Shown here one piece after another: positions 12,653-23,589 of a stretch of 64,000 bases of DNA. A model generated the notes under the pieces. That model saw only the letters and a program-made list of their open reading frames with translations. It was not told the origin of the DNA and did no database searches. A program made the translations under genes and the position numbers. How positions within the stretch are numbered: position 1 is the stretch's first letter; each line of letters opens with the position of its first letter. The stretch comes from Marsupella aquatica (taxonomy: Eukaryota; Marchantiophyta): positions 26,040,001 through 26,104,000 of the forward strand of contig OZ316892.1 of NCBI GenBank assembly GCA_973895155.1. The letters are read 5' to 3'.

Positions 12653-13085
12653 CTAGCTCAATACCTGTGCGTTGCACAAAAGATGTCGTTGCGGAAAAAT
12701 TGTCAATGTGTCAAAATTGTCAATGTGTAAAACATCTCGCATTCGAAGAAGATGTCGTTGCGGAAAAGATGCCCTTTGCGAAAAAGATAACATTGCAAAA
12801 AAACTGTTGTTTACGGAAAAGATGTCGTTGGGCAAAATATGTCATTTGCGGAAAATAAGTTGTTTCAAAAATGTTGTTCTGTAAATGATTTCATTGTTGA
12901 AAATATGTTGTTGCAAAAAAGATGTCAATGCAAAAACAATATTGTTTGCCAAAAAATTAAAATTGAGCAAAGTACATCCTTGTGTAAAAAATGTCATTAC
13001 AGAAAAGATGTCTTGTGAAAGATTTTTGTTGTAAAGAATATGTTATTGTGCAAAGACTATATTGTGTAAAAGATGATGTTTGTGG
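12653..13085 (-). mobile_element. Helitron-like 3' end with AAGATGTCNTTG tandem array
   Basis: On the minus strand the sequence reads: array of degenerate 'CAACGACATCTTTT' units, then the small hairpin GTGCAACGCAC (12667-12677), then AGGTATTGAG, then CTAG followed by T. A hairpin about ten bases before CTRR and insertion next to T are the hallmarks of Helitron 3' termini. The 5' end (TC) was not located and no Rep/helicase coding sequence is visible, so this is a non-autonomous or truncated copy. The array extends to about 13085 and is strongly decayed. Confidence 0.6.
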
Positions 13086-13139
13086 TAGCCCCTCTTTTGC
13101 CCATGAAAATTTTTAATTCCTCTTTCTCTCCATTCCCTT

Positions 13140-13340
13140 AAACATCCCCCCCCCCCCCCCCCCACCTCCTTTCCTACATTTTTTAATTTTTATTTTTCTC
13201 CGATTGTTTTTCTCTTCTTTGTTTGTTTTTTCATTATCTTTATCCACTTTTTGTCTTTTAGCCTCTCTCTCTCTCTCCTTGGGCCTCTCTCTCTTCCCTT
13301 ACTTTTCCATTCGAGTCTCTGTCCCTCCTTGGTCCTCTCT
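13140..13340. repeat. Homopolymer C run and CT-rich low complexity
   Basis: A run of about 18 C residues near 13147-13163 is followed by CT-rich sequence including CTCTCTCTCTC tracts. The plus-strand frame 13204-13515 is Leu/Ser-rich because of this composition and is not treated as a gene. Length may be unreliable in the assembly. Confidence 0.7.
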
Positions 13341-13734
13341 CCCTTACTTAGAATCATACCCTCTGAGGATAATATATGTCCTCTTGTATCCTGGATCTTC
13401 CTTCCCTGTAATTATGAGGGGAAGAGTGTACTGCAGGGACAATTGTACTTGCAAGGACAATCATAATGGAATGGTCTTCTGGAGGGTGTCCTTTGTACTC
13501 GTTCATTATTTGTGAGGGCAACTTATTATAATACTTTGTATTTGTACACCTCTATTATTTGATGTCTAATGCTAATGGTCTCTTTTCCATGATCGAACAG
13601 TATTAAAAAATTTGGAAAAGATCTAATGGTTGTGGATCATTCCCGCCCAGAACACTTTTTGTAATGGGACTAAGGACAAAAATGGCGGGATTGGATATTA
13701 TAGTTGTAGCCATGGGGCAGGAGGGTGGGGAGGA

Positions 13735-14160
13735 CTAATCACCCTAATTAGTGAATTAGTGTTAGTATAAAATTAGTGTTACTAACACTAATTTTGAAAA
13801 AAATGATTTTGAGTTCAAATAACATTAATTTTTGTATATTTTTGATAAAAATTATTTTGAGTTCAAGTAACATTAAATTTTGTAGGTTTTCAAAACAGTA
13901 TTTTTTTCATTTTAATTTAAATTGCTTGTAAAAAATAGATGATCTTGAGTACAAAATAGCACTAATTGTTGTATATTTTTCAAAATAATTATTTTTCTCT
14001 ATTTTTCCACTCTTAAGATCACAATAACACTAATTCATGTGCATGAAATAGAGTTAACATAAAATTAGTGTGAATAACACTAATTCATGAGTAGACCCTG
14101 AAAATGGGCGCTCTCGAAGTAGTGTTAGTCACACTAATTACGTTGAACAGTGTATGTATG
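13735..14160 (-). repeat. Dispersed AT-rich repeat, copy 2 (inverted relative to 3.0-3.4 kb)
   Basis: It is built of repeated GTTCAA(A/G)TAACATTAA and TTTGAAAA segments plus AACACTAATTCATGAGTAGA, matching the reverse complement of 3017-3365 in motif order. It is longer than copy 1 because internal units are repeated. No coding capacity. Confidence 0.5.
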
Positions 14161-15140
14161 TAGTAGAGTCCTGTTTATAGGGCATTGGGGGATAATGCCC
14201 CAAGAGTTTCAACTTGAGTTTTCTGGGCATTTTGGGATAATGCCCCCCAAAAAGTGAGAGTTTAAGACAATGAAGTCATGGGGCAGGAGGGTGGGGAGGA
14301 CTATGCAACTATGTATATAGTAGAGTCCTGTTTATTGGGCAGTGTGGGATAATGCCCCCCCCCCCCCCAATAAGAGTTTCAACTTTGAGTTCATTGGGCA
14401 TTATGGGATAACTCCCCCCAAAATGCAAGTTTTCAGCTTGAGTTTTGACTGATTGTTATTGCCCAGGATGTTTTGGTAGTGGAATGTTTGTGTAATGCCC
14501 ACAAATGTTCTGGTAATAGTACCTGAATCCACCCAAAGGCTTAAGAGAATTTTGTTTCACTTGTTTAGTAAAGTAAAGACGTATGTTCATAATCAGACCA
14601 TCCAAATGTTGCTTGTGCATTCTTCTCCAAGAAAGATAACCAAATTGAGAAGAAAGGAAAAATCACGAACACCTTGGTAAGAGGGCAATTGTAGATGCCC
14701 CTATAATAAAGTTCTGTCTAAAAGCGTTCTGTGCTATAATGCCCCTAAAACGAGAGCTTAGGCTATATTGTCTTTTCTCCTGTATTGGATGAGGCTTGAG
14801 GGCTATTAATGCCCATAATGCTCTGGTAAGACCTTGCTACACTTAAAAGGCCTAAGAGATTTCTGTTTTGATGAGTTTTAGTAACAGGTAGACGGAGGAG
14901 AAATTTCTGAACCTGTTGATCCAAATCTTGAGTGTGCATTCTTCTTCAATAATGCCCTGAAACTTTGAATTGAAGAGAAATTTTTTTAAAGGGCATTAAG
15001 GTAGGCAAAGAGAGATTTTAAGTTTTACTATTTTTAGTAAAAGGAGAAGAGAAGTTTCATGATCCCCCATCCAAATCTAGACTGAAAATTCCAAAGAGAA
15101 AACTCTTGAAGGACATTAAGATGGGAGAAGGGGTCTGGGG
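14160..15140. repeat. GGGCATT-GGGATAATGCCCC repeat field
   Basis: Short self-complementary modules of the form GGGCATTxxGGGATAATGCCCC followed by AGAGTTT(C)AACTTGAG recur at about 14178, 14225, 14338 and 14395, then in weaker form to about 15120. A poly-C tract lies at 14348-14358. The modules look like decayed tandem duplications. No gene recognised. Confidence 0.5.
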
Positions 15141-15169
15141 AGGGGATTATTCAATAGAGATTCACAGTC

Positions 15170-15900
15170 TATAAGAAGCTAAATAGTCAAATAGGAATAG
15201 ATCAAGCGGCCAGATGAAGAGACCCCAAGAAAGATAGTATAAATTGTGGGCCAAACAGTTACGCCACGTAAGCAAAATTTGGGGCTTAGGGCCGCTCTCC
15301 AAAGATACTATAAAATTTGGGACAAACATGTGCTCCATATGATAAGCAAAATTTGGGCTCTCCATTTTGTAAAGTGAACTACAGGTGTTTATCGCTAATG
15401 GGATGGACATAAGGGTGGCTTTACAAGACGTTGGGGGCAGTTTCCACATTTTTTTTGTGTCCAAGATCTGATCAAGGCCATCCATTTGAGAGAAATTGCT
15501 GTTGTTCACTTTACAAAACCTTGGGGGCACTTTCAACCGAACCTGTTACCAATCCTACATGGAATGCAGTGGGGCCCAATTTTTGCTTATGTGGAGCACT
15601 CTTTTGTCCTAGATTTTAGACCACCTCTCTTGGTGGTCTTTTCTTCTGGCTGTTTGGTCCATTTCTATTTTAAGTCATTTGTAATAAAAGGGGACCCACA
15701 AGTCCTTCATAAGATATTCTCTTCTCACATTTACAAAGACTTTAGCCAAAGATTAGGTGACATTCAGGTGGAGTGGGTCCTCAATCTGTCTTTTAGTCAA
15801 TTAATCTGGCACCATTGGCTGCACTTGGCTTTACAAGACTTTGGGGGCAATAAAAGGATTCAAAAAATGCTTTTAGCCCCGGGACACTATATTTAGTGTG
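15170..15900. repeat. Complex inverted/direct repeat cluster around TTTACAAGACNTTGGGGGCA
   Basis: TTTACAAGAC(G/T)TTGGGGGCA occurs at 15420 and 15831, with reverse-complement relatives near 15950 and 16020. The block at 15307-15380 (AAGCAAAATTTGGGCTCTCC...TTTGTAAAGTGAAC) is inverted at 15506-15620 (GTTCACTTTACAAAA...AATTTTTGCTTATGTGGAGCA). A direct relative lies at 15236-15290. This pattern fits a foldback-type or nested non-autonomous transposon. The frames at 15162-15536 (-) and 15486-15896 (+) lie entirely within it and are not called. Confidence 0.5.
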
Positions 15901-16254
15901 TGCAATGGCACTCCAGGTTGCTTTGGTAAAAAAAACTCCCACGTGCCCCCGAGGTCTTGTAAAGTCCTCCTAAATCACATCTTGGGGACCCCCAAAAAAA
16001 TCGAAAGTGCCACCAATTTCTTGTAAAGTCACCATGACGTCAGTGAGCTAGAAAAATGCAAAAGTGAATACCTACTACCGTAAGTATTCCAAAACGACAG
16101 GACAAATAAAAGTGAGAAAACAGAGATCCAATAATAAAAGGGGAGAAGACAAGGGAAGTGCTGAGGTCAGTGGGCCAGGAAAGTGGTGCCAGGCAACAGC
16201 CTCTGAAGGTTCTTGTTGCCATCACCCACTCCAATCTCGATTTTGATGTCAAAA

Positions 16255-16695
16255 CTACAGTTTCCTGTTGTAGGTGTATTATTGCTCTCTGTCTCTTCTC
16301 TCTCAATTTTGGTTCTTCTCTCTCTCGTCTCAATTTTGGTTTCAGTTTAGTGTTGTAGGTTTTTTCTCTCTGTCTCGTCTCTCAATTTTGGCTCTTATTT
16401 CAATTCTGGCTCTTCTCCCTCTCGTCTCAATTCTGGTTGCGGTTTACTTGTAGGTCTTTCTTTCTTTCTCTTCTCTCAATTTTCGTTCTGCTCTCTCTCG
16501 TCTCAAATTTGGTTTTGCAGTTTGCTGTTGTAGATATTTCTCTCTCTGTCTCTTCTCTCAATTTTGATTCTTCTCTCTCTCGTCTAAATTTTGGTTTTGC
16601 AGTTTACTGTTGTAGGTATTTCTCTGTGTCTCTTCATCAATTTTGGTTCTTCTCTCGTCTCAATTTTGGTCTGTGCTCTGGCTGCAACAGTTTGA
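16255..16695 (+). repeat. CT-rich minisatellite, five units of about 80-95 bp
   Basis: Each unit contains TTGTAGGT, a run of CTCTCTGTCTCTTCTCTC and TCAATTTTGGTTCTTCTCTC. TTGTAGGT or TTGTAGAT recurs at roughly 16268, 16353, 16448, 16528 and 16610. The Phe/Leu/Ser-rich frame across it (16437-16718) is a by-product. The array ends about 650 bases upstream of the YeeE-like gene. Confidence 0.75.
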
Positions 16696-17343
16696 GTGGT
16701 GTAGAGATCCTATGCTGAGTAGTAGAGAAATCGACAAAATGGTGAAATGGCAGAGCTGAGTTCAGGACGTCATGATTGCATTTGTGGAGTGGTGTTCTCC
16801 TGGGGAATTGAAGATATGGGCTGAATCAATGTGCGACAGGAGACCCCACATTTTCATAGTTTATTCCAGACTATTATAGAGCAGAGGCCGATGAAAGCGG
16901 CGATATGGCTTTGTATTCATCGCAACAGCTTTGTAGTCATCTACCCATATACAATACAAGGGCAAGTGTCCAACATTTCTCACTTTTTCCTCATTCCACT
17001 CACTTCTTTCCTCTGAGGTGCCATCTCCTCCATGATTTCAGGAAAAGAGAATTGTTTATAGTGAAATTTAGATCCCCGTAGCTCCTGAAGGGGCAGTTGT
17101 GGTACCCTATCGTGAAATCGCTTGTCAATCTGCTTTCGGAAGCAACCTTTGGCACTTGGAAGGAGCATCTTCTCCAGTTCCCGCTCATCTGATGTTCTGC
17201 CTCTTGAGCATTCTCACTAGGTCTTGATTCACCTTCGAGATCATCAATAGCTAATTCAGCTCTCAACTCTCTCCACTTCTTCTGGTTCTGAGGAGAGCAA
17301 CATCACATCAATCCTCGTGCGTCCGGCTTCACCGACATCGAAA

Positions 17344-18423
17344 ATGTTCACCCCCGTCTCCTCCGCCATCGGCGCTCTCCTCCTCTCCGCAAGCACAACC
17401 TTCCTCTTGTACACTTCTGGCCGCATCCTCGGCGTCTCCAGCATCTTGCGCAGTCTGCCCGCCGCCCCGTCTCTAACTTTCAATGTGCCCTTGTTGGCCG
17501 GAATTGGAGCAAGCGTGCCGCTGATCAAGCTCATCTTGCCGAATTACATTCCCGCTTACCTGCCCATTGAAACGTTCGGACTGGGGCAAGTATCGCCCGG
17601 GGCAAATGAATTGATAGTGGTGGTATTGACAGGCGCTCTGACCGGATGGGGAACCAAGGCCGGGTGCGGCTGCACGTCTGGGCACATGCTCTGCGGGTTG
17701 TCGAGATTTTCGATGCGGAGTTTGATTGCGGTCGGCATCTTCTTTCCGGTCGCGGTGTTGACAACTGGTCTCTCCGGGGTACTGGATTCTGCAGGATGCG
17801 GGGCGCAGCCCTGCTACACTGCCGTTTGGCCCACGGGCACGGACGCAATGGTAATGGGAGGGTCGGCCATAGTTGCATTCCTCGGCAACAACATTTGGCG
17901 ACGCTGGTTGGAAAAGGGGGATAAGATTGGTCCTCTGTCTGAGTCGGAGGTGGTGGCAAGTCCCTTGTTAAGTGAAGGGGCTGACGTTGATGCAACGCCG
18001 GTTCAAGAGCGCAAGCTGGCGAAGGCTGCTGTGGCATTTGTGGCAGGACTCGAGTTCGGCATGGGTCTCCTGATTTCAGGGATGGCTGATCCGATGAAAT
18101 TGATCCGATTCTTCGCTCTTCCCTTTGACATCTCGAAATGGGACCCCTCGCTCACCCTGGTTATGATTTTCGGGTTGGGACCCAACATTCTTACTACTCT
18201 TTTCAAGGGGCTGAGCGTCAAGCCGGCGTTGGACAGGAAGCTCTGGTTGCCTCAAGGGAAGGTGTCTGATATTGGGTTGAGATATGTTCTCGGAGCCGGC
18301 GCGTTTGGAGTCGCCTGGGGACTGTCTGGGGTGTGCCCCGGGCCGGGAGTTGTTAGGACTATGCTTCAACCTGTTTGGGGTGTTGTGTGGCTGGCTGGAT
18401 ACTGGATTGGAGGATTCTTCTAG
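17344..18423 (+). CDS. YeeE/YedE-family sulfur-compound membrane transporter, intronless
   Basis: A single uninterrupted frame encodes 359 aa from ATG 17344; the frame is open upstream but has no earlier ATG. The protein is very hydrophobic, with about nine or more membrane segments in two related halves. It carries the family signatures GCGCTSGHMLCGLSR (residues 107-121, Cys108/110/117 and His114), AGLEFGMGLLISGMADP in the second half, and GLSGVCPGPG near the C-terminus (Cys331). Bacterial YeeE (TsuA) takes up thiosulfate using Cys residues in such motifs; fungi have close relatives. Substrate here is inferred. The GHMLCGLSR and PCYT stretches look more fungal than bacterial to me. The gene lacks introns and is visibly more GC-rich than its surroundings, while SNI1 nearby has 14 introns. 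This suggests horizontal acquisition, but intronless native genes exist. It probably sits in the plasma or an organelle membrane. Confidence 0.9.
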   Translation: MFTPVSSAIGALLLSASTTFLLYTSGRILGVSSILRSLPAAPSLTFNVPLLAGIGASVPLIKLILPNYIPAYLPIETFGLGQVSPGANELIVVVLTGALTGWGTKAGCGCTSGHMLCGLSRFSMRSLIAVGIFFPVAVLTTGLSGVLDSAGCGAQPCYTAVWPTGTDAMVMGGSAIVAFLGNNIWRRWLEKGDKIGPLSESEVVASPLLSEGADVDATPVQERKLAKAAVAFVAGLEFGMGLLISGMADPMKLIRFFALPFDISKWDPSLTLVMIFGLGPNILTTLFKGLSVKPALDRKLWLPQGKVSDIGLRYVLGAGAFGVAWGLSGVCPGPGVVRTMLQPVWGVVWLAGYWIGGFF

Positions 18424-18695
18424 GTGATGAAAAAGTTCTAGAGAAGTGTTTATCAAAAATTGTTTTGTGCCAGTTTCTGAACTCAAGCAACGGATGGGGT
18501 TGGAGGATTGGTGTAGGTGATGACGGAGTTCTGGAAGAGCCTGTATAAGCATTGAAACTTGCCAGGTTCTGGACTCAAGCGACGGATTGGGTTAGGGGAT
18601 TTTCTTAGGTGATGGAGGAGGTCTAGAGGAGTGTGTGCATACATCGAGCTGGGGAAGGTTCTTGACTCAAGCAACGGAGTTTGCTTTCGCTCCTC
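18411..18695 (+). repeat. Three tandem ~92-bp units that include the YeeE stop codon
   Basis: TTAGGTGATG(A/G) begins near 18420, 18513 and 18605, and each unit ends with GACTCAAGC(A/G)ACGGA or a close variant. The first unit overlaps the last codons and stop codon of the YeeE-like gene. The array therefore arose by duplication of the gene's terminal and 3'-flanking sequence. It probably lies in the 3' UTR. Confidence 0.85.
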
Positions 18696-19059
18696 GTTGC
18701 CCGTCTCAACATCTTCCTTCAAATGGAAGTCTTTTTTACCATTATTGCTCCAAAAGCTTCATCAGAAGAAAAAGCTCATCGTCATAGCTTTCGAACGTAT
18801 CAGTCGGAACCCGAATTGTCTTCAACATTGATGAATCACTCTGTGCAAAATGGCTGCTCTTTGGAATGTAAAATTAGCTTTGTGCTCATGTCATATCTAC
18901 AATCTGGTCCCCTTGGACGAGGAGAAACGTAGTATTCCAAGACACTCCGATCAATGTAAGTTCGAGTGTGAGGTCTATGATTATGACCCAAAGTTCTCGA
19001 TCGAGATTGTAGTATCCAAGCTAGCGATGTGTAGAACAGAGCTCTTACACAAGGGCTAG

Positions 19060-22000
19060 TGTCGAAATATCTAGATCTTGTCCCGAATCTGACGAAATGG
19101 ATTCAGAGATGAGTCTACAGTCAGAAGGTCAAATCCTGATGAGTCTCATGATAAGCAGGCACATGAAGCCGAACTGAGAAATTGTACTGGCTGTCCAAGA
19201 GCAAGCATTGATTCTTACATGTATAAAATTCTCCACCACCAAGCATGTGGGAGCTTGGTCATCTCCACAAATTAAACTCGCCTGTCCTGGTTCCGTCTTC
19301 ACCAGACTCTTTGCCCTGGAAATCGAATGTGATTTGACCAAACTGGGTGACCAAACCATCATCTGAAGCAACCACAATGTACAATCCAATTTCTCTTGAC
19401 CAGACTGGCTGACAGAAACATCATCCGAAGCAACCGAAATGTGCACTCGTGATGCAGCCCAAATTGATGCACCGTACAGTAGAGTAGTGATGCATAACTC
19501 ACAAGGGGTACACTAGTGACTGGCCATGGGGCGCTTCTAAGGGCAAGAGCTACGGGGAGACTTACATGGGAAACAAACTCTACCCGTGAAGCAACTGGTA
19601 GGTGCCCTTCGCTTGATGTTAAGTTAGATTGAATTTATGTATATAGCAAAGTACTACAAGCAAACCAGAGCTTCAGCTAGAGCACAGCCTGCATTACGAC
19701 GACAATCTTGTAGAGCTGACCGGGACCAGGACTGCACAGGCCTTGGGGCATTCAAGTTTTTGTGGCAGGAAAGAGATTGATGGCTTACTATTGTGCCTGT
19801 ACCAGAGAGGGTGTTTAGATTGACCACGGATCCAACGTGGTCGCAGGTTCAAAAAGTGAATCCCAAGTATCACTGGATTGAAGTTGGGTCGAACTTCCGA
19901 TCTTGCTGACTGTGGAACTTTCATGCAATGCCGCTACCATGCGATCATTGAGCTGGGTAAATAATCCTGTATCTCCCTGATGGTCGAATTGGTTGTTTTG
20001 CTGGGCCTTAGTGACATAGTAAGCAAAGCCCAAGAACCTGGAAGTCTCTGCTACTGCAGATGGATGGTGGTGGGAGTGTTCAGCTGTGGTACTAGAGATC
20101 AATGCACTCTAAAAGACGTTACTTGAAAAGTCCAACTTCGTCGCCTCATCCAGTGGCGCTCTAGATTGTATCCGCTGCCAGAATGGAACTAATAGTTACA
20201 CAAGCAACCTTCCACAAGATTGCAGATGAGTCGTCCTTATGTACGAAATGCGAAAGACAACCGTGACTCCTATATTGGAGGAATAAAAACTTGGGGGTAC
20301 TTGTAAAACTTCCTTCATGTGACAATCAAGTAAGGAGCACTGTATATGCTGGCTATTTGAATCCCGAAAGGGTCTACCTGGTAGAATGAGTCTTAGTTCT
20401 AATTTGCACATGTCTTTCTGTGTTGTCGCAGGAAAATCTTACAGCTAGCTATCGGCTGATCCCCGTATTGAGCAGGGAAAAATGATAAGCTATTGAGGGT
20501 GACGGTACCGGGTTTGGACGAGGTTTGGAGCACTGTGTTCCTTTGCTTCGCTTCTATTGTGAGGAATTCCTCCACTCCAATGACTCCCCACTCGCATCGA
20601 CTTGTTGTTCTGCATGAATAGTCGAGACTTCTGCCCAATTTCCTACTCACAGGGTCTGATATCACTTGTACCCAAGTTTTTCTTTGAATATATGGTATGC
20701 AGGACAATATGGTTCGAAAGGGTTCTTTCTTGGAGGGCGATAAACAAGAGCACTTGCGCCAAAGTTTTACAGAGGCCAATGTGCAGGTACTCCGGTGGTT
20801 GCTGTGGGATTTGAAAGGAAGAGTTTCTCACACTTTTTCCTCTCAAGAGAATGTTTGTAACTGTAATATAGAGCACTTGTCAAGTGTTCGTCAGATGCAC
20901 TCTTTGGCACAAATTTATTTTGCGTCATTTGGTCCCTCACTTTAAAGATATTGTACACGAAACGGTTCCAGACAATCAGAGATTTGTTGCATTAAATGAG
21001 GATTTGACAATTTGCGGTTGCATTAAGGTGTGAATGGAAAGTGCTCTCTTCCGTATCATTCACGAAACAGTGCAGATTAGGCTTCAGAGTTCAGTCGACT
21101 CAGCGCATATTCCATATTGCAAATTACAATTGAGATCAGAGCCACAATTCGCATCTATCTTGATTGATATTCATCGCGTGTCGCTCCGAGAGATATCCTG
21201 CAGAAAGTTATCTCATACGAAATAGCAATTGCGACTGACAATTTCGAAATAATCTTAGAAGCTCTTACCTGGCTTGTAAAAGGTCTTCCATCTGCTTGCT
21301 TGCCTTGAAAAGATACCAAATCGTTTGGCTTTCCGGTTCCGTTTGATCAAGAGACAAGATTTTGACATTGGACTTACCGCGAGTCGGACATTCATTGCCA
21401 TGAACGGAATGTGATGAAACAAATAACAGATTCTCTAATTCGGCTTCTGAATCAACAACTCTGTTCGTACTGCTTGATGACCAATGCCCAACAGTACGTG
21501 CTCTGGCCTCTAGATGAAGTTCTTATTGGATGATTCAACGGCACTGGATCATGTTGCGAGCACAGAATCGTAGTTCTCGCGAGATATTGCTCCATTTGAT
21601 GAGATTGATCGAGGAACGTCGACCATTTCCAATGTAGCTTGAAAACCGTATATCAACCTCAACATCAGGCTCTTACTGAATGATTCAAACGGCATTCGAT
21701 CATGCTGCGAGCACGGAATAGTAGTTCTCGCGAGAAACTGCTCCAGTTGATGAGATTGATTGAGGAACGTTGAGTCTTCGACCATTGGGATCAACAGCAA
21801 TCTGTCTGCCGTGAGTTGCGCATAAGCGACAAGGGAACAACGGCACAAAGAGACTAGGAGCCGCAGCAGCCAGCGGCTAATACGTAATACAGCTTACGAG
21901 TAGAGTAATACTGTTCTAACAGCTCAACCTGTTGTTCTGAAGGAAAGCTTGCACGACCTGTCTTTTCGTTTATGGGAGTAAACTCTATGTTTCTTCGTTT

Positions 22001-22280
22001 CATTTCGTATTTCAAGTACCTGACTTTTCGGAACGGAATGCCCGAGACGTTGTCCATGACGCCCCCATGGACTGATACAACCCCCATGGACTGGCATAGC
22101 ATTGTTTACATGTATGCTGAGAAAAGACCTGTAAATGGAAGAGTATCTGTTTTCAGTTGACCCACATATGGCTCTGTAAAGTTTTTTGTTTAAAGAGGAA
22201 ATTTGTGAAACCCCTTGTTGTTTTTAGAGGAAATCTGTGAAACCCCACAGAAAGAGAAAAGTCAACCACAATAGTTGAAC
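19060..22280. other. Mostly anonymous sequence with two small duplications
   Basis: No gene family is recognised. A 63-base tandem duplication (GAC(C/A)A.ACTGG.TGAC...CATCATC(T/C)GAAGCAACC) occupies about 19333-19445. Two possible plus-strand exons with good splice borders (about 20432-20480 and 20701-20786) can be drawn, but their products match nothing I know and no continuing gene can be assembled. Confidence 0.4.
21515..21780. repeat. ~105-bp direct duplication with spacing of about 150 bases
   Basis: The segment TTCTTA(T/C)TGxATGATTCAA...GTAGTTCTCGCGAGA...TGATGAGATTGAT(C/T)GAGGAACGT is present at about 21518-21622 and again at about 21668-21771, diverged by scattered substitutions. Each copy contains the palindrome TTCTCGCGAGAA or TCTCGCGAGA. 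The function is unknown. Confidence 0.8.
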
Positions 22281-22289
22281 CCGAGACAA

Positions 22290-22560
22290 ATTACAAGTGA
22301 GTTATCACAAAGACATGTCTCTCGAGCATCACTCTATAAAGTTACATCACTTTGTTATGCTTCATGGTCAAGTATCATTCTTTCTATTTCTTTACTCAAG
22401 TGAGTTATCACAAAGTCATGCCTCTCTAGCATCACTCTGTCATACTTCACAGTCAAGTATCATTCTTTCTACTTTACAGTAACATGTCACTTGGTCATAC
22501 TATATAGTCACATATCACGCTGTCTACTTTACAGTAACTTATCAGTCTGTCCAAAAAATC
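22290..22560. repeat. Degenerate tandem repeat (TTTACAGTAAC / AAGTATCATTCTTTCTA)
   Basis: Short units of the type GTCAAGTATCATTCTTTCTA, TCACAAAG(A/T)CATG(T/C)CTCTC and CTTTACAGTAAC recur three to four times. No coding potential. Confidence 0.6.
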
Positions 22561-23039
22561 AATGTTGAGTGAAATTTTTGGTTTATAATATTGGATCATG
22601 TGATGATTACTGCAAATATATAATATAATGCAAAGGAGCAAAAACTGAGAGACAGGGTCCCAAAATCAAAGCAACCCAATAAAAGGAGTGACAAATTGGA
22701 AATGTAACTACTGTAATAATCTCAGAAAAGCCTCAAACTGTGAGAGGAAATAGATTCAATATCAGTCAACATGCTAACACAATCAGGGCTTAGCTGGAGA
22801 TTCATAAATACTTCAAATAAATGGACAGCAACTATTTGTAGCATCCAACTGATTAGGCACACGGTCCGACTGAATACTCGTAGAGTCTCACAAAACTACT
22901 CGTAGCAGCTGACTGAAATACTCATAGTACACTATAAGACTACTGCCAGCTAGAATACAAGGTTGCCCATTTTTATAACCTGATACTCATTCAAATTTGC
23001 AGTGTCCCAAAATGACAAACATAAAACAATTTAACAAAT

Positions 23040-23250
23040 ATAAAAGAATTTTTCTCATCTGACTATTTTTTTTATCACATTGGCATCTTTATCTCACCAG
23101 GATCCATTTTTCTCACCCTCTACATTTTTTCTCTCCTCAACATCTTTTACTCATCTTTATATTTTTTTCTCACCTCTTCATCTTTTCTCACCTTGACATC
23201 TTTTCATCACCTCAACATTTTTTGTGCAAGGCATGGGCACAGGGCTATGT
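23040..23250 (+). mobile_element. Helitron-like 3' end remnant with ACATCTTTT array
   Basis: Units such as CTCACCT(T)GACATCTTTT repeat from 23040 to 23220 and lead into GTGCAAGGCATGGGCAC and then GGGCTATGT. The layout is the same as the Helitron-like ends at 12.65 kb (opposite orientation) and 52.9 kb, but the hairpin and the CTRR end are more degenerate here. Confidence 0.45.
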
Positions 23251-23589
23251 CCAATTAAAAGCTGTGGCCCCCATGATTTACTCCAGCCTGATTGAGGCAC
23301 CCACTCTAAGTACTTGAAAATTGGTTCCTGCTGTCATTTACCACTTAATTTGTTAACCCTAATTAATTATAGTAACCATAAGTTTTTCATCCATACTTAG
23401 TCCGTTGAGCCTGAAATTTGGTTTCAGTCATGTAAAGCTTGTACTGATTGTCCATACTAGTTGCCATGGGATTGGACAACCTGTCAGTCCTTTTGGACAT
23501 GGGCATTTATTTTCTCTTTGTCTTAGAAACTCCCTCTCCACAATGGCCTCCTTCCCTCCCTCACTATAAGTACAACCAGTGGGTTTACC

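Noticed and set aside
13204-13515. Leu/Ser-rich plus-strand frame
   Set aside because: Driven by CT-rich low-complexity sequence.
15162-15896. Overlapping frames of 124 and 136 codons on opposite strands
   Set aside because: Both lie fully within an inverted/direct repeat cluster and have no family features.
17531-18552. Long minus-strand frames (168 and 158 codons)
   Set aside because: They are antisense shadows of the GC-rich YeeE-like gene.
20432-20786. Two plus-strand exon-like pieces with good AG/GT borders
   Set aside because: Their short products match no family and no gene can be completed around them.
21854-22102. Minus-strand 82-codon frame with a FPSEQQVELLEQYY stretch faintly like a homeodomain helix
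   Set aside because: No conserved homeodomain core (WFxNRR) follows, so the likeness is superficial.
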